Source: Chrysomallon squamiferum
Taxonomy: Eukaryota > Mollusca > Gastropoda > Neomphalida > Peltospiridae
DNA length: 17,500 nucleotides
Direction: 5' to 3'
Assembly: GCA_012295275.1 (NCBI GenBank)
Contig: CM022677.1
Location: forward strand, 25,541,768 to 25,559,267
Positions 8,801-17,326 of the stretch are shown here, in pieces. Made by a program: the position numbers and the translations under genes. Numbering within the stretch: position 1 is the stretch's first letter; each line of letters starts with the position of its first letter. Under the pieces are notes generated by a model that was given only the letters and a program-made list of their open reading frames with translations, searched no databases and was not told where the DNA came from.

Positions 8801-9539
8801 TACATCAACCACAGTCAAAGAAGATACATCAACCACAGTGACTGAAGATACATCAACCACAGTGACTGAAGATACATCAACCACAGTCACTGAAGATACA
8901 TCAACAACAGTCACTGAAGATGCATCAACCACAGTCACTGAAGATGCATCAACCACAGTCACGGAAGATACAACACCCACAGTCACAGAAGATGAATCAA
9001 CAACAGTCACGGAAGATAGAACACCCACAGTGACTGAAGATGTATCAACCATATTCACGGAAGATACAACACCCACAGTGACTGAAGATGTATCAACCAC
9101 AGTCACGGATGATACAACACAAACAGTAACTCAAGATGCATCAGCCACAGTCACTGAAGATGCATCAACCACAGTAACAGGAGATGTATCAACAACAGTC
9201 ACAGAAGATACAACAAACACAGTGACTGAAGATGTATCAACCACAGTCATGGTAGATACAACATCCACACTTACTGAAGATACAACACCCACCGTGACTG
9301 GAGATTCATCAACCACAGTCACTAAAGATACATCAACCACAGTCCCTGAAGATACATCAGCCACAGTGACTGAAGATGCATCAACCACAGTCACTGAAGA
9401 TACATCAACCACAGTCACTGAAGATACATCAACCACAGTCACTGAAGATACATCAACCACAGTTACTGAAGATGCATCAACCACAGTCACTGAAGATACA
9501 TCAACCAGTCACACTGAAGATACATCAACCACACACTGA
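2899..9539 (+). CDS. Giant exon of a secreted, acidic Thr-rich (mucin-like) repeat protein
   Basis: After the phase-1 acceptor the product starts VDSSTITTLVDSTTT, with two copies of a 9-residue TTTDQSSNS unit and NST/NTT sequons. From about 3040 it is a string of roughly 270 copies of an 8-residue unit, consensus T-T-V-T-E-D-A-S with variants T-T-P-T-V-T-E-D and V-S. There is no Cys and almost no aromatic or basic residue. Each unit carries Glu-Asp (net -2) and four or five Ser/Thr, so the protein would be disordered, extremely acidic and a dense O-glycosylation substrate. About 2,210 residues are encoded here. The period is held exactly at 24 bp throughout, and none of the several hundred GAA or TCA codons has mutated to a stop, which argues for selection or for young homogenised repeats. 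The frame ends at TGA 9537-9539 only because a GT is missing between 9533 and 9534; the same repeat continues for 7 kb, so this is probably not the natural C-terminus. Extracellular or secreted mucus, adhesive or matrix roles are possible, but no specific function can be assigned. Confidence 0.65.
2934..2987 (+). repeat. 27-bp perfect tandem duplication (9 residues x2)
   Basis: Two identical 27-bp units, 2934-2960 and 2961-2987, each encode TTTDQSSNS with an Asn-Ser-Thr N-glycosylation sequon at the junction. They sit just after the predicted mature N-terminus and differ in length and sequence from the 24-bp array that follows. Confidence 0.9.
3565..4120 (+). repeat. Most homogeneous block of the array
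   Basis: About 23 consecutive units read VTEDASTT with only isolated changes, such as Ser or Gly for the first Thr near 3632 and 4053. Nearly all nucleotide variation falls at the third positions of the Val codon (GTG, GTC, GTA) and the next Thr codon (ACT, ACA, ACG). The GAAGATGCATCAACCACA part is almost invariant even at silent sites. This is the likely youngest local expansion. Confidence 0.85.
4430..5060 (+). repeat. 360-bp tandem segmental duplication inside the array
   Basis: A signature run (A-S-A-T-V-I-E-D, then T-A-T-E-D-T-T-P, then T-E-N-V-S) occurs at about 4480-4640 and again at about 4840-5000, offset exactly 360 bp (15 units). Copy 2 differs by a few substitutions such as HAS for DAS and DKT for DTT. 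Confidence 0.8.
5175..6045 (+). repeat. Long internal duplication, copy 1
   Basis: This segment carries rare markers in order: V-T-Q-D-T-S, E-D-L-S, T-V-N-E-D-T-R, E-D-S-P, T-E-H-T-T-P, V-I-E-D, T-V-K-E-D, A-S-T-R, T-E-N-T-T, E-D-R-T-P-T-A. The same series recurs at 7647-8560. The offset is 2472 bp (103 units) at the left end and 2520 bp (105 units) at the right end, so two units were gained in copy 2. Confidence 0.85.
6513..6650 (+). repeat. T-G-D-V-S / T-N-T-V-T segment, duplicated at 9177-9315
   Basis: ACAGGAGATGTATCAACAAC followed by the rare AACACAGTG unit and a GTAGATACAACAT unit appears here and at 9177, offset exactly 2664 bp (111 units). This offset differs from that of the 5175/7647 pair, so it marks another exchange or later unit gain. 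Confidence 0.75.
7101..7478 (+). repeat. Diverse-unit segment, duplicated at 11527-11880
   Basis: An unusually varied stretch with the ordered markers P-S-V-T-D-D, T-V-I-E-D, T-Q-T-E-D, T-V-A-E-D-S-S, T-E-T-E-D, Q-T-F-T-E-G, V-T-K-D-T-L, T-F-T-E-D and T-D-T-E-D. The same order recurs at 11527-11880 with one unit fewer (T-E-T-E-D once rather than twice). Confidence 0.85.
7647..8560 (+). repeat. Long internal duplication, copy 2
   Basis: Partner of 5175-6045 with the same ordered rare variants, including GATGTCTCAACC at its left edge and CATCATCCACAGTGATT at 8491, matching 5971. A few substitutions (for example GAGGAT to CAGGAT near 7835) and inserted units such as T-V-P-E-D separate the copies. 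Confidence 0.85.
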
Positions 9540-11238
9540 AGATACATCACCACAGTCACTGAAGACACAACATCCCACAGTAACAGAAGATTCATCAACT
9601 ACAGTCACTGAAGATACATCAACCACACCCACACTGAAGATGTATCAACCACAGTCACTGAAAATACAACACCCATATATCAACCACAGTTACTGAAGAT
9701 ACATCAACCACAGTCACTGAAGATACATCAACCACAGTCACTGAAGATACATCAACCACAGTCACTGAAGATACATCAACCACAGTCACTGAAGATATAT
9801 CAACCACAGTCACTGAAGATGCATCAACCACAGTCACTGAAGATACATCAACCACAGTCACGGAAGATACATCACCCACAGTCACTGAAGATACATCAAC
9901 CACAGTCACTGAAGATACATCAACCACAGTGACTGAAGATACATCAACCACAGTAACTGAAGATGCATCAACAACAGTCACTGAAGATACATCACCCACA
10001 GTGACTGAAGATACATCAACCACAGTAACTGAAGATGCATCAACAACAGTCACTGAAGATACAACACCCACAGTGACTGAAGATGTATCAACCACAGTCA
10101 CTGAAGATACAACACCCACAGTGACTGAAGATGTATCAACCACAGTCACGGAAGATACAACAAACACAGTAACTGAAGATGCATCAACCACAGTGACTGA
10201 AGATACATCAACCACAGTCACGGAAGATACAACACCCACAGTTACTGAAGATACAACACCCACCGTGACTGAATATGTATCAACCAGAGTCACGGAAGAC
10301 AGAACACCCACTGTAACTGAAGATGCATCAGACACTGTGACTGAAGATGCGTCAACCACAGTCACTGAAGATACAACAACACAGTCACTGAAGATACATC
10401 ACCAACATTCACTGAAGATACATCAACAACAGTCACTGAAGATACAAACAAACACAGTCACTGAAGACACATCACCCACAGTCACTGAAGATACATCACC
10501 GACAGTCACTGAAGATACATCAACCACAGATACTGAAGATACATCAACCACAGTCACTGAAGATACATCACCCACAGTCACTGAAGATACATCAACCACA
10601 GTGACTGAAGATACATCAACCACAGTCACTGAAGATACATCAACCACAGTGACTGAAGATGCATCAACCACAGTCACTGAAGATGTATCAACCACAGTCA
10701 CTGAAGATACATCACCCACAGTAACTGAAGATACATCAACCACAGTCACTGAAGATACGTACAGATACATCACCCACAGTAACTGAAGATACAACCACCA
10801 CTGAAGATACGCCACAGTCACTGAAGATACATCAACCACAGTCACTGAAGATACAACAACCACAGTCACTGAAGATACATCAACAACAATCACTGAAGAT
10901 ACATCAACAACAGTCACTGAAGATACATCACAACAGTCACTGAAGATACAGTGACTGAAGATGTATCAACCACAGTCACTGAAGATACATCATACACAGT
11001 TACTAAAGATACAACACCCACAGTCACTGAAGATACATCAACCACAGTCACTGAAGATACAAACCACAATCACTGAAGATACCTCAACCACAAATCACTG
11101 AAGATACATCAAACCACAATCACTGAAGATACATCACCGACAGTCACTGAAGATACATCAACAACAGTCACTGAAGATACATCACCCACAGTCACTGAAG
11201 ATACATCAACCACAGTCACTGAAGATACATCAACCACA
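9540..11238 (+). pseudogene. Frame-disrupted stretch of the repeat coding region
   Basis: The 24-bp array continues but the TTVTED reading frame is broken repeatedly. I see a 2-base loss at 9533/9534, a 1-base loss near 9550, a 1-base gain near 9572, a 2-base gain near 9630, a loss of about 13 bases near 9676, a 1-base loss near 10378 compensated near 10447, a 10-base gain near 10758, a 4-base loss near 10812, and further small indels near 10930, 11065, 11094 and 11113. Frame is held from about 9680 to 10377 and again from about 10450 to 10757. Between the breaks the encoded units are normal, so the indels look recent or artefactual. It is marked pseudogene for the broken frame, but a consensus error is an equal possibility. 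Confidence 0.5.
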
Positions 11239-13524
11239 GTGACTGAAGATACATCAACCACAGTCACTGAGGATTCATCAACCACAATCACTGAAGATGC
11301 ATCAACCACAATAACTGAAGATACATCAAGACAGTCACTGACATCAACCACAGTAACAGAAGATACAACAACCACAGTCACTGAAGATACATCAAGCACA
11401 ATAACTGAAGACACATCACCCACAATAACTGAAGATACATCAACCACAGTCACTGAAGATACATCAACCACAGTCACTGAGGATACATCCAACCAAGATA
11501 CATCAACCACAGTTACTGAAGATACATTAACCACAGTAACTGAAGATACAACACCAAGTGTGACTGATGATACATCACCGACAGTCATTGAAGATACATC
11601 AACCACTCAAACTGAAGATACATCACCGACAGTCGCTGAGGATTCATCAACCACAGTTACTGAGGATTCATCAACCACAGTCACTGAGGATTCATCAACC
11701 ACAGTTACTGAAGATACATCAACAACAGTAACTGAAGATACTTCAACCACAGAGACTGAAGACACATCACAGACATTCACTGAAGGTACATCAACCATAG
11801 TTACTAAAGATACATTAACAACAGTAACTGAAGATACATCAACCACATTTACTGAAGATACATCAACCACAGACACTGAAGATACATCAACCACAGTCAC
11901 TGAACATACATCACCGACAATCACTCAAGATACATCAACCACATACACTGAAGATACATCACCGACAGTCACTGAAGATACATCAACCACAGTCACGGAA
12001 GATATATCAACCAGTGACACTGAAGACACATCTCCCACAGTCACTGAGGAATCATCACCTACAGTCACTGAAGACACATCTCCCACAGTCACTGAGGATA
12101 CATCACCTACAGTCCCTGAATACACATCTCCCACAGTCACTAAGGATTCACCACCTACAGTCACTGAAGACACATCTCCCACAGTAACAGAAGATACATC
12201 ACCAACAGTGACTGAAAATGCATCAAGCACAGTCACGAAACATATAGATTGCACAGTCTGTGAACATATATCAACCACAGTTACTGAAGATACATCTCCT
12301 ACAGTCACTGAAGATACATCAACCACGAACACTGAAGATATATCGACAACAGTCACTGAAGATACATCAACGACAGTCACTGAAGATACATCAACGACAG
12401 TCACTGAAGATACATCAACGACAGTCACTGAAGATACATCAACGACAGTCACTGAAGATACATCAACCACGGTAACTGAAAATATATCACCAACCGTCAC
12501 TGAGGATACACCAACGACATTCACTCTGGATACCTCATCAGTCACTCAAGATACATCAACCACGGACAATGAAGATATATCAACGACAGTCTCTGAAGAT
12601 ACATCACCTAGAGTCAATGAACATACATCAACCACAGACACTGAAAATACATCACCGACAGTCACTGAAGATATATCAACCACAGAAACTGAAGATATAT
12701 CAACCACAGAAACTGAAGATATATCAACCACAGAAACTGAAGATATATCAACCACAGACACTGAAGATATATCAACCAATGACACTCAAGATACATCACC
12801 GACAGTAACTAAATATACGTCAACCAATGTCACTGAGGATTCATCAACCACAGTCACTGAAGATACATCAACCACAGTCACTGAAGATACATCACCTCCA
12901 GTCACTGAAGATACATCAACTACAGACACTGAAGATACATTAACCACAGTCACTGAAGATACATCAACCACAGTTACTGAAGATACATTAACCACAGTTA
13001 CTGAAGATACAACACCCACAGTTACTGAAGATACATCAACCACAGTTACTGAAGATACATCAACCACAGTTACTGAAGATACAACACCCACAGTGACTGA
13101 AGATGTATCAACCACAGTCACTGAAGATACATCAACCACAGTCACTGAAGATGTATCAACCACAGTTACTGAAGATACAACACCCACAGTGACTGAAGAT
13201 ACGCCAACCACAGTCACTGAGGATACATCAACCACAGTCACTGAAGATACATCAACCACAGTCACTGAAGATAGATCAACCACAGTCACTGAAGATATAT
13301 CAACCACAGTCACTGAAGATACAACACCCACTGACGATACATCACCCACAACTGAAGATATGCCAACCACAGTCACTGAAGATACATCAACCACAGTCAC
13401 TGAAGATACATCAACCACAGTCACTGAAGATACATCAACCACAGACACTGAAGATATATCAACCACAGACACTGAAGATACATCAACCACAATCACTGAA
13501 GGATACATCAACCACAGTCACTGA
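11239..13524 (+). CDS. Open block of the Thr-rich repeat coding region
   Basis: An open frame of about 760 residues of the 8-residue unit, mostly T-S-T-T-V-T-E-D, in a different frame from the 2899-9539 block because of the intervening indels. It is not an independent gene: the Met at its start is simply the first GTG-to-ATG change in the repeat. It includes the duplicated diverse segment (11527-11880), a Pro-rich stretch with S-P-T-V-T-E-D units at 12020-12200, the array's only evident Cys codons in a T-V-C-E-H region near 12250-12270, and a run of four T-E-T-E-D-I-S units at 12680-12740. Small in-frame deletions occur near 12535 and 13330. It ends at a stop just after an extra G at 13498-13504. 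Confidence 0.5.
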   Translation: MTEDTSTTVTEDSSTTITEDASTTITEDTSRQSLTSTTVTEDTTTTVTEDTSSTITEDTSPTITEDTSTTVTEDTSTTVTEDTSNQDTSTTVTEDTLTTVTEDTTPSVTDDTSPTVIEDTSTTQTEDTSPTVAEDSSTTVTEDSSTTVTEDSSTTVTEDTSTTVTEDTSTTETEDTSQTFTEGTSTIVTKDTLTTVTEDTSTTFTEDTSTTDTEDTSTTVTEHTSPTITQDTSTTYTEDTSPTVTEDTSTTVTEDISTSDTEDTSPTVTEESSPTVTEDTSPTVTEDTSPTVPEYTSPTVTKDSPPTVTEDTSPTVTEDTSPTVTENASSTVTKHIDCTVCEHISTTVTEDTSPTVTEDTSTTNTEDISTTVTEDTSTTVTEDTSTTVTEDTSTTVTEDTSTTVTEDTSTTVTENISPTVTEDTPTTFTLDTSSVTQDTSTTDNEDISTTVSEDTSPRVNEHTSTTDTENTSPTVTEDISTTETEDISTTETEDISTTETEDISTTDTEDISTNDTQDTSPTVTKYTSTNVTEDSSTTVTEDTSTTVTEDTSPPVTEDTSTTDTEDTLTTVTEDTSTTVTEDTLTTVTEDTTPTVTEDTSTTVTEDTSTTVTEDTTPTVTEDVSTTVTEDTSTTVTEDVSTTVTEDTTPTVTEDTPTTVTEDTSTTVTEDTSTTVTEDRSTTVTEDISTTVTEDTTPTDDTSPTTEDMPTTVTEDTSTTVTEDTSTTVTEDTSTTDTEDISTTDTEDTSTTITEGYINHSH

Positions 13525-14839
13525 AGATACATCAACCACAGATACTGAAGATACATCAACCACAGTCACTGAAGATACATCAACCACAATCACTGAGGAT
13601 ACATCACCCACAATAACTGAAGATACGCCAACCACAGTCACTGAGGATACATCAATGACAATCACTGAGGATACATCAACCACAGTCACTGAAGGATACA
13701 TCAACCACAGTCACTGAGGATACATCACCCACAATAACTGAAGATACCACCACAGTCACTGAAGGATACATCAACCACAGACACTGAAGATACATCAACC
13801 ACAGTAACTGAAGATACATCAACCACAATCACTGAAGATACATCAACCACAGTCACTGAAGATACATCACCCACAGTCACTGAAGATACATCAACCACAG
13901 TCACTGAAGATACATCACCCACAATCACTGAGGATACATCACCCACAATAACTGAAGATACATCAACCACAGTCACTGAAGATACGCCAACCACAGTCAC
14001 TGAGGATACATCACCCACAATAACTGAAGATGTATGCCAACCACAGTCACACTGAAGACACATCAACCCACAATCACTGAAGATACATCAACCACAGTCA
14101 CTGAAGATACAATAAACACAGTCACTGAGGATACATCAACCACAGTCACTGAAGATACATCAACCACAGTCACTGAGGATACATCACCCACAATAACTGA
14201 AGATACGCCAACCACAGTCACTGAGGATACATCAACCACAATCACTGAGGATACATCAACCACAGTCACTGAAGATACATCAACCACAGTCACTGAAGAT
14301 ACATCACCCACAATCACTGAAGATACATCAACCACAGTCACTGAAGATACATCAACCACAATCACTGAGGATACATCACCCACAATAACTGAAGATACGC
14401 CAACCACAGTCACTGAAGATACATCAACCACAATCACTGAGGATACATCACCCACAATCACTGAAGATACATCACCCACAGTCAACTGAAGATACATCAA
14501 CCACAGTCACTGAAGGATACATCACCCACAATCACTGAAGATACATCACCGACAGTCACTGAAGATATACATCAACCACAATCACTGAGGATACATCAAC
14601 CACAGTCACTGAAGATACATCAACCACAGTCACTGAGGATACATCACTGAGGATACATCAACCACAGTCACTGAGGATACATCAACCACAGTCACTGAAG
14701 ATACATCAACCACAATCACTGAGGATACATCACCCACAATCACTGAAGATACGCCAACCACAGTCACTGAGGATACATCAACCACAGTCACTGAGGATAC
14801 ATCAACCACAATCACTGAAGATACATCAACCACAATTCT
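13525..14839 (+). pseudogene. Second frame-disrupted stretch of the repeat coding region
   Basis: The array continues, with T-I-T-E-D and D-T-P-T-T units becoming common, but the frame changes again and again. An extra G makes GAAGGAT at 13498-13504 (just before this stretch), 13691-13697, 13761-13767 and 14512-14518. Other breaks lie near 13747, 14035-14070, 14485 (extra A in GTCAACTGAA), 14563 (GATATACATC), 14645 and 14836 (AATTCTGAAG, two bases short). One block, 14034-14489, stays open for about 150 residues. Units between breaks are intact, as in 9540-11238. Confidence 0.5.
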
Positions 14840-17326
14840 GAAGATACATCAACCACAGTCACTGAAGATACATCAACCACAATCACTGAAGATACATCAA
14901 CCACAGTCACTGAAGATACATCAACCACAGTCACTGAAGATACATCAACCACAGTCACTGAAGATACATCAACCACAATCACTGAGGATACATCAACCAC
15001 AATAACTGAAGATACATCAACCACAGTCACTGAAGATACATCAACCACAATCACTGAGGATACATCAACCACAGTCACTGAGGATACATCAACCACAATC
15101 ACTGAGGATACATCAACCACAATCACTGAGGATACATCAACCACAATCAGTGAGGATACATCACCCACAATAACTGAAGATACGCCAACCACAGTCACTG
15201 AGGATACATCAACCACAATCACTGAGGATACATCAACCACAGTCACTGACGATACATCACCCACAATAACTGAAGATACGCCAACCACAGTCACTGAGGA
15301 TACATCAACCACAATCACTGAGGATACATCAACCACAGTCACTGAGGATACATCAACCACAGTCACTGAGGATATATCAACCACAGTCACTGAGGATACA
15401 TCAACAACAATCACTGACGATACATCACCCACAATAACTGAAGATACGCCAACCACAGTCACTGAGGATACATCAACCACAATCACTGAGGATACATCAA
15501 CCACAGTCACTGAGGATACATCAACCACAGTCACTGAGGATACATCAACCACAGTCACTGAGGATACATCAACCACAATCACTGAGGATACGCCAACCAC
15601 AGTCACTGAGGATACATCAACCACAGTCACTGAGGATACATCAACCACAGTCACTGAGGATACATCAACCACAATCACTGAGGATACATCACCCACAATA
15701 ACTGAAGATACGCCAACCACAGTCACTGAGGATACATCAATGACAATCACTGAGGATACATCAACCACAGTCACTGAGGATACATCAACCACAGTCACTG
15801 AGGATACATCAACCACAATCACTGAGGATACATCAACCACAGACACTGAAGGCACATCACCCATAGTGACTGAATATGCCTCTACCACAGTCACGGAAGA
15901 TATTCAAACCACAGTCTCTGAAGAAGTATCAACCACTGTAACTGAAGATACATCACCCACAGTCACTGAAGGTACATCAACCAATGACACTGAAGATACA
16001 TCACCGACCGTCACTGAAGATACATCAACCACAGACACTGAAGATACATCACCGACATTCACTGAAGATACATCAACCACAGTTACTGAAGATACATCAA
16101 CCACAGTCATTGAGAATACATCACCTCCAGTCACTGAAGATACATCAATCACAGACACTGAAGATACATCACCGACATTCACTAAAGATACATCACCCAC
16201 AGTCACTGAAGGCACATCAACCAATGACACTGAAGATACGTCATCGACCGTCACTGAAGATACATCAACCACAGACACTGAAGATACATCAACCACAGTC
16301 ATTGAGAATACATCACCTCCAGTCACTGAAGATACATCAACCACAGTCACTGAAGATACATCAACCACAGTTACTGAAGATACATCAACCAGTGTAACTG
16401 AATATACATCAACCATATTCACTGAAGATACATCCACCACTCTCATTGAAAATACATCAACCATAGTCACTGAAGATATTTCTTCCGCAGTCAGTGAAGA
16501 CATATCAACCATAGTTACTGAAGATTCACTTACAAACACTGAGGCTACAACACTTACGAGTGCGGAAGATACTACAGTGACAACCACTGAAAGTACAACG
16601 TCTTCAGTTATTGAAACAACAACAGCTTCAGCTGAAGAAAAAACAGCAGGTGAGCTAGATGTGACTACTCTAACTACTAGTGACTTACTAACAACACCTA
16701 TAAGTGTGGAAAATGCTACGCTAACACTAACATCTAACATACTAACTACAGGTGTGCTGCCTGGGAATCCTACTGCAATAACCAACACAGGTGTACCTAC
16801 ACAAAGTGACACAGGTGTTAATTCAACGGAGAGTGTAACTATTTCTGATGTAACCACTGAACGTACGATGACAAAACTGTATATAGGACAGGCAGCTGGA
16901 AGTACAGCAATTCCCATTAGCGAAAGTACAACAGAAGGAATATTAGACATGGTAAATGGAACAAACGGCACAGCACCTACTGAAACTTTAGAAAACCAGA
17001 CAGAAGGCACCACATTTTCAGTTATTGAAACTTTAGTTAATCAAACTGAAGGTAAAACAATTTCAGTCAATCAAACTGAAGGTACAAAACTTACAGTTAC
17101 AGGTGGGATAATTACAACTACAGTAGATACAATTGAAGTTACAGAAGGTACTGTTCTAACAGCAGAAGATACACCTGGAACTGTAGCAATTGCAACTGAA
17201 ACTTCAGTAGGTACAATTCAAACTACACTAGCTTCAGCTGGAATTACAGAACGTACAACTAAAACTACAGAAGGTACGACTGGAATTATAGAAGGTAAAC
17301 TTCGAACTACAGAAGGTTCAGTTTGA
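14819..17326 (+). CDS. Open 3' block: repeat array, unique Thr-rich segment and 7-residue repeats
   Basis: Open from after a TGA at 14816 to TGA 17324-17326, about 835 codons, with no Met of its own until 15740, so it reads as a continuing exon. Register is exactly 24 bp from 14840 to about 16530 (some 70 units). From 16540 the product leaves the repeat for a unique Thr/Ser/Glu-rich region. This has several N-glycosylation sequons (NAT, NST, NGT twice, NQT three times) and short NQTEG-centred repeats at 16994, 17039 and 17069. From 17117 it enters a 7-residue repeat. There is no hydrophobic C-terminal anchor before the stop. The terminal TGA replaces the CGA seen at the same place in the previous 21-bp unit, so it may be a mutation rather than the true end. 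Confidence 0.5.
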   Translation, partial: RYINHNSEDTSTTVTEDTSTTITEDTSTTVTEDTSTTVTEDTSTTVTEDTSTTITEDTSTTITEDTSTTVTEDTSTTITEDTSTTVTEDTSTTITEDTSTTITEDTSTTISEDTSPTITEDTPTTVTEDTSTTITEDTSTTVTDDTSPTITEDTPTTVTEDTSTTITEDTSTTVTEDTSTTVTEDISTTVTEDTSTTITDDTSPTITEDTPTTVTEDTSTTITEDTSTTVTEDTSTTVTEDTSTTVTEDTSTTITEDTPTTVTEDTSTTVTEDTSTTVTEDTSTTITEDTSPTITEDTPTTVTEDTSMTITEDTSTTVTEDTSTTVTEDTSTTITEDTSTTDTEGTSPIVTEYASTTVTEDIQTTVSEEVSTTVTEDTSPTVTEGTSTNDTEDTSPTVTEDTSTTDTEDTSPTFTEDTSTTVTEDTSTTVIENTSPPVTEDTSITDTEDTSPTFTKDTSPTVTEGTSTNDTEDTSSTVTEDTSTTDTEDTSTTVIENTSPPVTEDTSTTVTEDTSTTVTEDTSTSVTEYTSTIFTEDTSTTLIENTSTIVTEDISSAVSEDISTIVTEDSLTNTEATTLTSAEDTTVTTTESTTSSVIETTTASAEEKTAGELDVTTLTTSDLLTTPISVENATLTLTSNILTTGVLPGNPTAITNTGVPTQSDTGVNSTESVTISDVTTERTMTKLYIGQAAGSTAIPISESTTEGILDMVNGTNGTAPTETLENQTEGTTFSVIETLVNQTEGKTISVNQTEGTKLTVTGGIITTTVDTIEVTEGTVLTAEDTPGTVAIATETSVGTIQTTLASAGITERTTKTTEGTTGIIEGKLRTTEGSV
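15961..16342 (+). repeat. Local duplication near the 3' end of the 24-bp array
   Basis: The ordered markers T-E-G-T-S-T-N-D-T-E-D, T-D-T-E-D and V-I-E-N-T-S-P-P occur at about 15961-16150 and again at about 16201-16342. The offset is 240 bp at the left and 192 bp at the right, so copy 2 has lost two units. Confidence 0.75.

Larger units (their letters stand above)
3040..16530 (+). repeat. 24-bp (8-residue) coding tandem repeat array, about 13.5 kb
   Basis: About 560 units of a 24-bp repeat encoding [T/P]TVTED[A/T/V][S/T]. Subfamilies are regional. Units with GATGCATCA (Ala-Ser) dominate 3.1-4.2 kb. Alternating GAT-ACA-ACA-CCC (TT-P) and GAT-GTA-TCA (V-S) units dominate 4.4-9.1 kb. GAT-ACA-TCA (T-S) units dominate 9.5-13.5 kb. 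Units with ACAATCACTGAG (T-I-T-E) and GATACGCCA (T-P) dominate 13.5-15.85 kb. Regional homogenisation is the expected trace of unequal exchange or gene conversion. Register is exact in 3040-9533 and 14840-16530 and broken between. Confidence 0.97.

Noticed and set aside
9376-9696. Plus-strand frame reading HQPQSLKI repeats (also at 12260, 12569 and 15984)
   Set aside because: This is the +1 shadow of the same repeat, open only where the Val codon is not GTG before ACT.
3029-15894. Long minus-strand open frames reading VTVVDASS repeats
   Set aside because: They are the reverse complement of the 24-bp unit, which happens to lack stops in that frame; there is no signal peptide, no splice support and no non-repeat ends on that strand.
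3040-16530. CRISPR-like regular repeat array
   Set aside because: The repeats are head-to-tail with no unique spacers, the unit is a multiple of three, and the DNA is eukaryotic in texture.
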